Shown: in pieces, positions 14,201-21,668 of the stretch | Position numbering within the stretch: the stretch's first letter is position 1 | Layout: each line of letters starts with the position of its first letter | Assembly: GCA_002403115.1 (NCBI GenBank) | Contig: DHHE01000157.1 | Location: 1-28,320, forward strand | DNA length: 28,320 nucleotides | Direction: 5' to 3' | Source of the DNA: a bacterium UBP2_UBA4780 | GTDB lineage: Bacteria; Edwardsbacteria; AC1; EtOH8 | The notes under the pieces: generated by a model | Database searches by the model: none | Told to the model about the DNA's origin: nothing | Seen by the model: only the letters and a program-made list of their open reading frames with translations | Made by a program: the position numbers and the translations under genes

Positions 14201-16107
14201 GCCAGCTCCCCCAATCCTTCCAGCGCTTCCTCCACCCCGATGTCCAGGCAGATCCTCCTCTGGTGCCGGCATCGGACGGGACGGCCGGGCCGGTAGCAGG
14301 GCCGGCAGTCCGCCTTGCCCGTCAGCACTCTGACCCTGGGCCCGTAGGGCCGGTACATCCTTTCGTCGCTGGGGCCCATCAGGGCCAGGGTGGGGACCCC
14401 CAGGGCCGCGGCGCAGTGGGCCAGGCCGCTGTCGGCGGCGATGAAGGCCGCGCATCTCTCGATCATCGCCAGCGCCGTCTCCAGGTCCGCGCAGAACGGC
14501 ACTGCCCGGGTTCCTATCCCCGAGGCCGCCCGCGCCGCCAGCCCCTCCTCTCCCGGCCCGCCGAAAACTACTATTCTCCTGCCTTGGCCAACCAGCGCCC
14601 TTCCCAATTCCACGAATCTTTCCTCCGGCCAGCGGCGCACCGGATTGCCCGACCCGGGATGAAGTCCTGTTATCGCTGTTTTCCCGCCGATACCGGCATT
14701 CTCCAGGAAACACACAACCGCCTCCCTGGCCCTCTGGTTTACGGGTATATCGAAGGCCGCTTCTCCGCGCCGAAGGCCGATCGCTTCCAGCATGGCCAGG
14801 TTCCGCTCCACCAGGTGGCTTCCCCGGTTCCCGGTGGCCACCGGCCGGTTCAACAGCGGATTTCTAAGCTCCGCATCCCCGATCCGAAGCCTTGCCCCGC
14901 CCAGAACGGACAGCAGTCCATACCGCCACCTGGGGTAGGGCAGGCTGGCCAAGGCAATGTCCGCCTTGGCCGCTTGCAGGACCCCCAGGAGGCCGTCGTC
15001 TTTTGCCGTTTTCACGTTTTTAAGCCGCCCTGGTTCGGGCACCAGCCTGGCCATCTCCGGTCCGGGGAGGACCAGCGACACGTTCCGATCCCCCAGGGCC
15101 GCCCGGGCGGCGTTTATCATGGGCAGGGCCATGACCGCGTTTCCCAGTCCGCCCCATACGTATATAGTAATTGTCCTGCCTGCCCAAGGTTCGGGCTCCC
15201 TGACCCCCCCGGCCTCGCCCGGGCCTGACCCGAAGCGAACGACCTGGTGCCTGGCGCGGGGCCCGAACCAGATTCTCCGCCAGAGGCCGCCCGCTATCGG
15301 GGGTTCCGGCCCGGGCTTTATCCCCCTCCAGCCTTCCGCCGCCGGCGCCTGGCCGAAACGATGCTCCCACATCCGGCCCCACTTCATCCGGAACATCAGC
15401 CGGCCGTGCCTCCGGTGCAGCTTCCACCCCAGCGACACCCGTCCCCCGGCGAAGATGCTGGAACGGCTGGCGAAGTGGTAGAATACGGCGCCCCGGGCGC
15501 GGACCATCTCCGGGGCCGGGTCCAGCAGGGCCAGGCGGATGAAGAGGTCGGGGTCCGAGGCCGAGCCGGGCTCGAAGCGTTCATCGAGCCCGCCCACCCT
15601 GTCCCAGAGCGTCCTGGATATCATGAACGGATAGTTGACCCCCGGTTCGGTCACCGCCGCCGCCTCCCTCCGCGCCGCGGCGAAGAAATCGTCGCGCCTG
15701 AATGAGCCGGGGTGGTGTCCGAAATCGCGGACGGCGTGCGGCGGCGGGGCCGGGATCAGCCCCGGCTCCCAGCAGACGGCGCTGACCACGGTTTTCGGCC
15801 CGGCCGGCCTGAGCATAGCGTCGAGCCATCCCGGCCCCGGCACCATGTCGTCGTTGCAAAAAAGCAGGTAGTCGCCCCGGGCCTGGGCCGCCGCCAGGTT
15901 GGTTGTGGCGCAGGCGCCCTGGCGCCTTTCGGTGACGCTTAAGGTGACCGGATGTCTCTCGAGGGCCCGGCGGAAATCTGGGCGGTCGCCGTCAAGGCCG
16001 ACCACTACTTCGCACCTCTCCTCTGTAAGGAATTCTGCCAGGGATATTTTCAGGCAGTCCAGCGCCCGGAAGGTGGGGATGATGACCGACACCAGAGGAT
16101 GCTTCAT
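14197..16107 (-). CDS. Two-domain glycosyltransferase: GT2 fused to GT9 (heptosyltransferase-like)
   Basis: This single 636-residue open frame joins two enzymes. Residues 1-about 255 are a GT-A family 2 domain: VSVIIPTFRALDC, GLDGDRP, CNDDMVPGPGWLDAM (DXD-like motif at 85-87) and GGLDERFEPGSASDPDL. A Pro/Gly-rich linker (about 255-310) follows. Residues about 312-630 are a GT-B family 9 domain like ADP-heptose transferases: YVWGGLGNAVMALPMI, GLHPGSGNPVRRWPEERF, VVFGGPGEE, AADSGLAHCAAALGVP and a C-terminal cysteine cluster (four Cys within 20 residues) seen in several heptosyltransferases. The ATG at 16107 is in an ATGA overlap with the WbqC gene; the upstream 38 codons of open frame are a shadow. 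It may add two consecutive sugars of an inner-core-like or O-chain glycan. Confidence 0.9.
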   Translation of the reverse strand: MKHPLVSVIIPTFRALDCLKISLAEFLTEERCEVVVGLDGDRPDFRRALERHPVTLSVTERRQGACATTNLAAAQARGDYLLFCNDDMVPGPGWLDAMLRPAGPKTVVSAVCWEPGLIPAPPPHAVRDFGHHPGSFRRDDFFAAARREAAAVTEPGVNYPFMISRTLWDRVGGLDERFEPGSASDPDLFIRLALLDPAPEMVRARGAVFYHFASRSSIFAGGRVSLGWKLHRRHGRLMFRMKWGRMWEHRFGQAPAAEGWRGIKPGPEPPIAGGLWRRIWFGPRARHQVVRFGSGPGEAGGVREPEPWAGRTITIYVWGGLGNAVMALPMINAARAALGDRNVSLVLPGPEMARLVPEPGRLKNVKTAKDDGLLGVLQAAKADIALASLPYPRWRYGLLSVLGGARLRIGDAELRNPLLNRPVATGNRGSHLVERNLAMLEAIGLRRGEAAFDIPVNQRAREAVVCFLENAGIGGKTAITGLHPGSGNPVRRWPEERFVELGRALVGQGRRIVVFGGPGEEGLAARAASGIGTRAVPFCADLETALAMIERCAAFIAADSGLAHCAAALGVPTLALMGPSDERMYRPYGPRVRVLTGKADCRPCYRPGRPVRCRHQRRICLDIGVEEALEGLGELA

Positions 16108-16796
16108 TGTTCCGATCCCAGTTCCTTCCTGGCAGCCTGGGGCCCGCAGTTGAACAGGAGGTCCACTATGGAAAGCCCCGGTGCGAACCCCCCCCAAAGC
16201 TGGGGATACGGATCCGGCCAATACCTCAACATCTCCAGGTTGACGCCGGCCTTGGCGAACAAGCCCCGGTCAAGATACTTGCCTCCACTGGGGCCGGAGA
16301 GGTAGTTGTCGGCGCCCGTTTTTTTGCAGATTTCCACCAGCAGCTCGGTGGACTGTGAGTCGATCGCGAGTTCCGAAAGCCTGACAAGGCGCGTCACGAT
16401 CCCCAGGGTCCCGGCCAGATGCCTTATCAGGCTTATGTTCATTTCGCAGAGCCCTTCCCATGGCCGGCCGTATGCCAATTCCAGCAGTTCTCCCTGCCGG
16501 TCGAAATAGGGGGCCTTGGCGTAATTGGATTCCAGGGTCCGGCGGTGGTCGTGCTGCCAGGGGTCCTGGCTGTCGATCCCCACCTCTGCTATTTTCTGAT
16601 AGTAGCGCCCTTTCTTGCGAACCGGCACCGACATCCAGTGCTTGGCTCCGTCGGACTGCTTGATCAGGCAGCGGGCGGTATAGGAGCGCCTGGCGTACTG
16701 CACCGAGTCCAGCAGGACGAAGACGTCGCACCGGGCCATCTTGCGAAAGAAACCGGCCCAGGGAAGATAATTGGGCTGGTGGGCAGCCAGAATCAT
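16104..16796 (-). CDS. WbqC-family protein
   Basis: This 230-residue protein matches the WbqC family at the N-terminus: ILAAHQPNYLPWAGFFRKMA, then DVFVLLDSVQYARRSYTARC, and later WMSVPVRKKGRY, NYLSGPSGGKYLD and GLSIVDLLFNCG near the end. The length fits the family. WbqC-like genes are found in O-antigen and capsule clusters and next to sugar aminotransferases. Their chemistry is not firmly established; an acyl- or aminoacyl-transfer-like role on amino sugars has been suggested. The ATG at 16796 has GGAGG 6 bases upstream. The stop overlaps the GT2-GT9 start by 4 bases, so the two are probably translated together. With the nearby PIG-L deacetylase it hints that the glycan carries a modified amino sugar. 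Confidence 0.88.
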   Translation of the reverse strand: MILAAHQPNYLPWAGFFRKMARCDVFVLLDSVQYARRSYTARCLIKQSDGAKHWMSVPVRKKGRYYQKIAEVGIDSQDPWQHDHRRTLESNYAKAPYFDRQGELLELAYGRPWEGLCEMNISLIRHLAGTLGIVTRLVRLSELAIDSQSTELLVEICKKTGADNYLSGPSGGKYLDRGLFAKAGVNLEMLRYWPDPYPQLWGGFAPGLSIVDLLFNCGPQAARKELGSEQ

Positions 16797-16809
16797 CCCA
16801 TACCTCCGC

Positions 16810-17172
16810 CTATCGCCCCTTCCTTTTGAACCTTATCAGACCGCTAAGCAGGGCATCCTCGGTGTCTATGTGAGACGAGAGAAGAGAGATGTCAGAAGCC
16901 GCCAACAAGCGCAGTTCGGAACAAAGCACTGCCTGAGTGTCCAACTCGCTTAATGAGCTTCTGGCGATGATGAAAAACTGGAGGGAATCCCTCTCTCCGC
17001 TTCGGGCTGCGCCCTCAGCTATGTTCGAGGCTACCGAAATCGCGGCCCGCCTCATTTGCGAAGCCAAACAAAATCTCTCCTCGGCCGGAAGCCTCTCCGT
17101 TACCTGATATACCGACTTGGCAAGCGCTATTGCTTCCTGCCAGGCTTTTAGCTTTTTGTGCGCTTTCTCCAT
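16810..17172 (-). CDS. Four-helix-bundle protein (S23/IVS type)
   Basis: This 120-residue all-helical protein has the family signature: KLKAWQEAIALAKSVYQVTE, LPAEERFCLASQMRRAAISV and SNIAEGAARSGERDSLQFF, followed by a fourth amphipathic helix and a basic end (FKRKGR). The family was first described from intervening sequences in 23S rRNA genes and is widespread as solitary genes of unknown cellular role; related proteins (Avd) serve diversity-generating retroelements as reverse-transcriptase partners. No reverse transcriptase or template repeat is visible here. The gene sits with small gaps (13 bases downstream, 42 upstream) between PIG-L and WbqC, breaking a series of overlapping glycan genes, so it looks like an insertion. 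The 42-base leader is a purine-rich GAAGAA stretch on the coding strand. Confidence 0.9.
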   Translation of the reverse strand: MEKAHKKLKAWQEAIALAKSVYQVTERLPAEERFCLASQMRRAAISVASNIAEGAARSGERDSLQFFIIARSSLSELDTQAVLCSELRLLAASDISLLSSHIDTEDALLSGLIRFKRKGR

Positions 17173-17214
17173 CCGACACTCTTCTTTCTTCTTGCTTCTT
17201 CCGTCTCACTCCAT

Positions 17215-17847
17215 CTATCGGATGACCCAGCGCAGCACCTCGAAGGCCTCGGCGTGTTTCGCCCCTATCTGCGTCCCCCGGGTGACGGCCAGGGAGCGGA
17301 CGAAGTTCTCGTTGGCGTAGAACCTGTCCAGCTGCGATTTGTAGCACATCAGGGCGTCCAACTTGGCTTTTACGTGAGCCTCTTCCAGGATGACGAAGCA
17401 CTCGGTGTCGAAGGTCCGGTTGTTCCATGGGATCTCGTATCCGAGAATAGTTGTGTCCTTGAAGGCCCGGAATCCCTCCTGCGAAATGGTGAGGTGGTCC
17501 TGGTGGGTGTCGGTGGACGACGGCAGCAGCACCAGGTCCGGCCCGATCTCGGATTTCAGGCGGATCATGTCGTCCAGTATGGCCTGGCGGTGCTGGGGGA
17601 AGTCGCGCACTCCGTAGTCCATGATGTGTTGTCGAGCTTCCGGAATGCCCAGGGATTTCATGGCCGCCTTGAGCTCCCTGACCAGCGCGTCCGGGGCCAC
17701 TCCGGGCGGCAGCGACTTCTCGGCCGAGGAGAAGGCGGCGTAGTGAACCTCCGCCCCCCGGGAGATGAGCTTGGCCATGGTTCCCCCGCAGCCGAACTCG
17801 CCGTCGTCGGTGTGCGGGGCCAGTATCAGGGCTTTTCTGAAGATCAT
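17215..17847 (-). CDS. PIG-L/LmbE family deacetylase
   Basis: This 210-residue protein has the metal-binding N-terminal motif ALILAPHTDDGEFGCGGT (the family AHPDDE motif, here with Thr-Asp-Asp) and the downstream HQDH motif in SSTDTHQDHLTISQEG, which completes the zinc site. Residues near GYEIPWNNRTFDTECFV fit the substrate-side region. PIG-L proteins remove acetyl groups from N-acetylglucosamine-type sugars on lipids, mycothiol precursors and antibiotics. Inferred here: de-N-acetylation of an amino sugar of the surface glycan or its precursor. The ATG at 17847 is preceded by GAGG at 5 bases and lies in an ATGA overlap with the upstream glycosyltransferase gene, so the 16-codon upstream extension of the frame is not used. 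Confidence 0.9.
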   Translation of the reverse strand: MIFRKALILAPHTDDGEFGCGGTMAKLISRGAEVHYAAFSSAEKSLPPGVAPDALVRELKAAMKSLGIPEARQHIMDYGVRDFPQHRQAILDDMIRLKSEIGPDLVLLPSSTDTHQDHLTISQEGFRAFKDTTILGYEIPWNNRTFDTECFVILEEAHVKAKLDALMCYKSQLDRFYANENFVRSLAVTRGTQIGAKHAEAFEVLRWVIR

Positions 17848-19121
17848 CTGGACCTCAAAGCTTGGTTTACGGCTTGGCGCCAGAGTCCGGCGCATGCCTC
17901 TAGGGAAAGGTATTCCCGGGCCAGCTTGAAACCGTTGTCCCTAAGCGTTTCGTAATTTCTCAGGAACTCTTTTTCCTTCTCCAGCGGTTCCGAGGGATCG
18001 TCCGGGTCCACCGCCATCCCGCAGCGATACCGGTCGAGCAGCCGGGCGGCCCCCTCGACGAACGGGGTGCAGATCACCGGGAGGCCGGAAGCCAGGTATT
18101 CCCCGAGCTTGACCGAGAGGCAGGCATGGGTGTTGGCCACCCGGCGCTCCAGGATCAGCCCGGCGTCGCCCAGCGCCCGGACCTCTGGCAGCTGGCCGGG
18201 CCGGGGATTGATTATCATGAAGTCGGCCGGCGCCAGGCCCTCCCCGAGGAAGGCGGCCCGGATCTCCGGAACAAAGGCCTCGGTCCCGGTGGCCGCCACC
18301 AGGATAGCGTCCGGGCGGGCTCTCCGGAAACGCAGCAAATACCTGGCGATAAGGCCCCGGTCTCCTTTGGTGCCGAACGATCCCAGGTGAAGGAGGACGA
18401 ACCGGCCGGCCAGCCCGTGCCTTCTCTTCGCCTCTTTTCGCAGCCCGGGATCGAACCTGATCTCGTCCGCGTCCACGCAGCAGGGTATCACCGAGACCCT
18501 GGCCCCTGGCGCCAGGCGGCGCACATGCTCGGCGAAAGGCCCGGACACCGCCAGACATCCCGCGGCATCGGAGATCAGCTCCAGTTCCCGCCGCTTCCAG
18601 AAGAGAAAATCGGCCGAGCCGGACTCGAAGGCTCCCGCGTTGACGCATTCCTCCGGATACATGCCGCGCATGTCGAAAACGTACGGCACCCCCGTCGCCT
18701 GGCGGGCCAGCCGCGCCAGCAGCGCCGCCGGGTAACTGCGGGCGACGATCAGTGACGCAGGCCTGAGAAGCAGATGCGATATTAATATAGGGTAGGTTGA
18801 AACGGCGAAGGCCGCCGCCTGGCCGGCCCCCAGATTGAACCGGCGGGGATGCCAGGGGTATGGCGTCTGCCTGAAGACGGCAGCGGCTCCCCGGGAGGCA
18901 AGCCAGCAACGGATTCGCCTGATCTCTGCCCCGCTCCGGCGAAAGCTGGACAGCGGCGATCTCATGGAGTAGCGGAACAAGAAAGGCGTCAGCGCCAGGC
19001 ACTCCCATTCCACCCCGGGCACGCTTCCGAGGGCCCGGGCCATCGGCCTGAGGAACTGGGTCTCGATCAGCCTTCCCCTGAAGGGCGGCTCGATGGCGGT
19101 CAGGGCCAGCACCCGCTTCAT
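17844..19121 (-). CDS. Glycosyltransferase, GT4-like
   Basis: This 425-residue GT-B type protein begins MKRVLALTAIEPPFRGRLIE. Its N-terminal half contains VFDMRGMYPEECVNAG, the Asp-Met-Arg-Gly segment common in glycosyltransferases acting on polyprenyl-linked glycans. The C-terminal half has VIPCCVDADEIRFDPG, VLLHLGSFGTKGDRGLI and KLGEYLASGLPVICTP, where the Glu of LGEYLASG takes the donor-ribose contact position. It ends with an amphipathic helix. The ATG at 19121 is in an ATGA overlap with the flippase; the long upstream extension of the frame overlaps that gene and is rejected. It is probably a cytoplasmic or membrane-peripheral transferase building the glycan repeat. Sugar specificity is unknown. 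Confidence 0.87.
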   Translation of the reverse strand: MKRVLALTAIEPPFRGRLIETQFLRPMARALGSVPGVEWECLALTPFLFRYSMRSPLSSFRRSGAEIRRIRCWLASRGAAAVFRQTPYPWHPRRFNLGAGQAAAFAVSTYPILISHLLLRPASLIVARSYPAALLARLARQATGVPYVFDMRGMYPEECVNAGAFESGSADFLFWKRRELELISDAAGCLAVSGPFAEHVRRLAPGARVSVIPCCVDADEIRFDPGLRKEAKRRHGLAGRFVLLHLGSFGTKGDRGLIARYLLRFRRARPDAILVAATGTEAFVPEIRAAFLGEGLAPADFMIINPRPGQLPEVRALGDAGLILERRVANTHACLSVKLGEYLASGLPVICTPFVEGAARLLDRYRCGMAVDPDDPSEPLEKEKEFLRNYETLRDNGFKLAREYLSLEACAGLWRQAVNQALRSR

Positions 19122-20407
19122 GGGCCCAGCAGCCGGTGGTACTGGCTGAGATCCCCGGCCCGGATGAAAAGGCTTTTCCTCAGGCCCACCCCGCCCCGCC
19201 GCTTCAGCCAGTACAGTCCGGCCGCGGAAACCAGCAGGTAGGCCAGGGATGACGCCCAGGCCGCCCCCATCATCCCCCAGCGCGGTATCATGGCCAGGTC
19301 CAGGATCACGGTGGCCGCCAGGCCCAGGAACGCGGCATAGCTGAGGTACTGTGGCCGGCCGATGCCGGCCAGGTGTCCCAATGCCAGCTTGGCCGGGGCC
19401 ATGGCGACGACCCCTATAAGCAGCACCTGCAGCGCCCGGGCCGAGGGGGCAAAGTCCTGCCCGTAAAGCGCGGTCACCAGCGGCCCGGCCAGAAGCCCCA
19501 TGGCGGCCGCCAGCAGCAGGCTCCAGAAGACCGTGTGCCTCATGGCCCGGCTGCTTAACTCCTCCGCCTGGCCGGGCGCCGACCTGGCGGAGACGGCCGG
19601 AAACAGCACTATGTTGACGCCGTTTGGTATGTGCCAGACCAGTTCGGCGGCGAAGACCGCGGTGGCGTATAGCCCCACCTGGCCGCTGTCCCAGAATGCC
19701 GCCAGGATGAAAAGATCCAGGCGGTAGTTGAGGAACTGGAGCAGCTGTCCCGGCAAGGCCCTGAGGCCGTATCCCAGCGATCTCCTGAAGTCGGTCAGCG
19801 AGGGCATCAGGGACAGCGCCCGGTCCCGCCGCAGCATGGCCGCGGCCGCGGCCGCGGCCAGCGCCAGGGAGATGTTGACCGCCCAGAGCGCCCCGGCCAC
19901 CCCCCACTCCAGCCAGGACACCAGGGCCAAGAGGGCCGCCAGCCGCAACCCGTGGCGCATCAGCATGGAAAGGTTGAACGCGCCTATGCGCTGCAGGCCT
20001 CGCAGCAGGTTGGCCTGGCAATCCAGGAGAATGGCCGGCGGCAGCCCCATCAGGGCCACGGCCAGCAGGGACATGTCCATCGGCCTTTTCAGGGCCAGCC
20101 CCGCCAGCGGCGCCGCGAAAAAGGCGGCCGCCGCCAGTCCCAGTCCGGCCGCCCACGACAGCCACCAGGAGTTGGCCCAGGCCCTTGGGGCCGTCACCCG
20201 GCCGCTGCCCACCAGATGCACGTTGGCCGCCCCCATGCCCAGGTTCCCGGCGGTGGCCAGGGCCCCGGCCAGCATGACGTAGAGGGTTATGGCCCCCTTG
20301 GCCGATGGGCCAAGCGTCCTAGCGATGATGATGCCCGAGCCCAGCCCCAGGACCAGCCCGGCCGTCTGGACCCCGATCGACCCCAGGCTCTGCCTCAGCA
20401 TCCCCAT
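19118..20407 (-). CDS. Polysaccharide flippase of the MOP superfamily (Wzx/RfbX-like)
   Basis: This protein of about 429 residues has 12-14 hydrophobic helices and the MOP start QTAGLVLGLGSGIIIARTLGP followed by GAITLYVML, as in Wzx and other oligosaccharide-lipid flippases. It would turn undecaprenyl-linked glycan units from the inner to the outer face of the inner membrane. The open frame extends to a GTG at 20428, but that codon lies inside the terminator hairpin, so I chose the ATG at 20407 (another at 20401). Codons near 19837-19860 are a run of GGCCGC units coding a polyalanine stretch in a helix. It heads the glycan operon. I see no convincing promoter in the 90 bases before it, so it may depend on readthrough or on an element I cannot recognise. 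Confidence 0.88.
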   Translation of the reverse strand: MGMLRQSLGSIGVQTAGLVLGLGSGIIIARTLGPSAKGAITLYVMLAGALATAGNLGMGAANVHLVGSGRVTAPRAWANSWWLSWAAGLGLAAAAFFAAPLAGLALKRPMDMSLLAVALMGLPPAILLDCQANLLRGLQRIGAFNLSMLMRHGLRLAALLALVSWLEWGVAGALWAVNISLALAAAAAAAMLRRDRALSLMPSLTDFRRSLGYGLRALPGQLLQFLNYRLDLFILAAFWDSGQVGLYATAVFAAELVWHIPNGVNIVLFPAVSARSAPGQAEELSSRAMRHTVFWSLLLAAAMGLLAGPLVTALYGQDFAPSARALQVLLIGVVAMAPAKLALGHLAGIGRPQYLSYAAFLGLAATVILDLAMIPRWGMMGAAWASSLAYLLVSAAGLYWLKRRGGVGLRKSLFIRAGDLSQYHRLLGP

Positions 20408-20410
20408 GTT

Positions 20411-20436
20411 AAAAAGACGGGGTGCCACCCCGTCTT
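20411..20436 (-). terminator. Intrinsic terminator after the coiled-coil protein gene
   Basis: A 10-bp perfect stem (AAGACGGGGT with ACCCCGTCTT, 3-base loop) is followed on the minus strand by a run of T residues. It starts about 60 bases after the stop at 20498 and sits directly in front of the flippase start, separating the two transcription units. Confidence 0.8.
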
Positions 20437-20497
20437 CTCCGGATTCTTGTCAGATCCCATGTCCAATGCCTTCGTCCCCCATCGGAACGTCCCGGCC

Positions 20498-21610
20498 TCA
20501 ACCGCCCAGCTTCTGGTCCAGGGCCTGTTCCTCCCGCCTCTTGGCCTCGATGCGGCTGCCTATCTCCGCCTCCTCCTTGCGCCTGGCCTCTATCCTGCGG
20601 TCGAGATCGATGACCTTCTTTCTGATCTCCTCGATCTTGCGGGCCAGCAGCATCTCCTCCTTGCGGTGGTTTTCGATCTTATGCACCAGATCCTGGTCCT
20701 GCTGGCTGAGGTTGGCCGACCTCTCCTCCGGCGAAGCGTCCAGCATCGATTTGCGCTGCTCCAGCTGGCCGGCCAGCTCGGCCGCCTCCTTCTGCAGGCC
20801 CTCCAGCTTGTAGGTCTCCTCGAACTGCAGCTTGCGCATGGCCTCTATCTGGGATTCGATGAAGTTCTGCTGGGACTTGAGCTCGTCGGCCTTGGCCAGC
20901 TCCTTGCGGGCCGACTCCAGCCTGGCGTTGATCGAGGCCTCCTCGGCCTTGAGAGCCCGGAGCGCGTTGGCGTCGGCCGGGGCCCCGGCCGCGCCGGCCT
21001 TGGCCGGCACCCCGCCCATGGCGCCCACCAGCACCACCGGCATCACCAGGCCCAGGATCAGGGCCACCGCCCCGGCGATGATCACCAGGTCCTTGCCCCC
21101 GGACGCCGGGGCCGCCTGCTTCTGGGCCACCACCAGCCTCAGGCCGCCCAGCAGCCTGTCCTGGATCTTCAAGGGCGTCGACACCAGCTTCTGCTCCGGC
21201 GTCATCTGGCCCACGAAAAACTTGGCCGGGTCGGGGACCTTGATGCCGGACGGGGGCTGGTACGGCTTCTCGATGTCGTCGGCCTTGGTGGAGTAGATGA
21301 CATCGTTCTTGTCGTTCAGCACCCACACCTGACCCAGCTCGGGGAAGACCTCCTTCAGGTCCTTGACCGTCTTCTCCAGGGCGAACTGCTGCTCCATGGG
21401 ATCGCTGTAATCCAGGAGGATCTTGGTGGAGACCATCCCGGCCGATTTTGCCAGGACCTCCATCTGCTTCTCCGCCTGGACCTGCGAATCCTGCCCTCCT
21501 CCGGGCCAGCTCATCAGGGCCGCCCCGGTGACGCCGCCGATGGTGATGACGGCCACGGCGATCAGGGCGGCGACCACGCCGCCGGATTTGGAACCCTTGG
21601 TCTTGGCCAT
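20498..21610 (-). CDS. Membrane-anchored protein with extracytoplasmic sensor-like region and C-terminal coiled coil
   Basis: I do not recognise a named family for this 370-residue protein, but the architecture is clear. Residues about 12-33 form a transmembrane helix. Residues about 40-165 are an extracytoplasmic region whose order (long helix, then VWVLNDKNDVIYSTKADD, then LVSTPLKIQDRLLGGLRLVV) resembles single Cache/PAS-like sensor domains of chemoreceptors and sensor kinases. A second helix is at about 172-196. After an Ala/Gly linker, residues about 212-365 are an uninterrupted coiled coil rich in Glu, Lys and Arg. No kinase, GGDEF, HAMP or methyl-accepting domain is visible, so the cytoplasmic output is only the coiled coil. 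AAGGGGG lies 8 bases before the ATG. It has its own promoter and terminator, so it is a monocistronic unit. It could be a scaffold or a signal-dependent assembly factor. Confidence 0.8.
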   Translation of the reverse strand: MAKTKGSKSGGVVAALIAVAVITIGGVTGAALMSWPGGGQDSQVQAEKQMEVLAKSAGMVSTKILLDYSDPMEQQFALEKTVKDLKEVFPELGQVWVLNDKNDVIYSTKADDIEKPYQPPSGIKVPDPAKFFVGQMTPEQKLVSTPLKIQDRLLGGLRLVVAQKQAAPASGGKDLVIIAGAVALILGLVMPVVLVGAMGGVPAKAGAAGAPADANALRALKAEEASINARLESARKELAKADELKSQQNFIESQIEAMRKLQFEETYKLEGLQKEAAELAGQLEQRKSMLDASPEERSANLSQQDQDLVHKIENHRKEEMLLARKIEEIRKKVIDLDRRIEARRKEEAEIGSRIEAKRREEQALDQKLGG

Positions 21611-21639
21611 GTTTAGCCCCCTTCAATCCATACTATATA

Positions 21640-21668
21640 TTATTACCATAATTGCGGCGAGAAGTCAA
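21640..21668 (-). promoter_or_regulatory. Sigma-70-like promoter for the coiled-coil protein gene
   Basis: On the minus strand TTGACT (21663-21668) and TAATAA (21640-21645) are separated by 17 bases, inside an AT-rich patch unusual for this region. The -35 box overlaps the stop codon of the BatA-like gene. The start of transcription would lie about 20-25 bases before the ATG at 21610. Confidence 0.45.

Noticed and set aside
12539..14296. Long plus-strand open frame (585 codons) across the MFS and GT4 genes
   Set aside because: It is antisense to two genes with clear motifs; its translation is rich in Pro, Gly, Arg and Gln without domains, as expected from high-GC antisense frames.
16810..17172. 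Four-helix-bundle gene as part of a diversity-generating retroelement
   Set aside because: No reverse transcriptase, template repeat or variable repeat is present in the window.
19837..19860. GGCCGC tandem units as a phase-variation tract
   Set aside because: The unit is 6 bases, so length change would not shift the frame; it encodes alanines within a membrane helix and is likely compositional.
20408..20428. GTG at 20428 as the flippase start
   Set aside because: It falls inside the loop and stem of the intrinsic terminator; ATG codons at 20407 and 20401 lie just downstream and before the conserved first helix.
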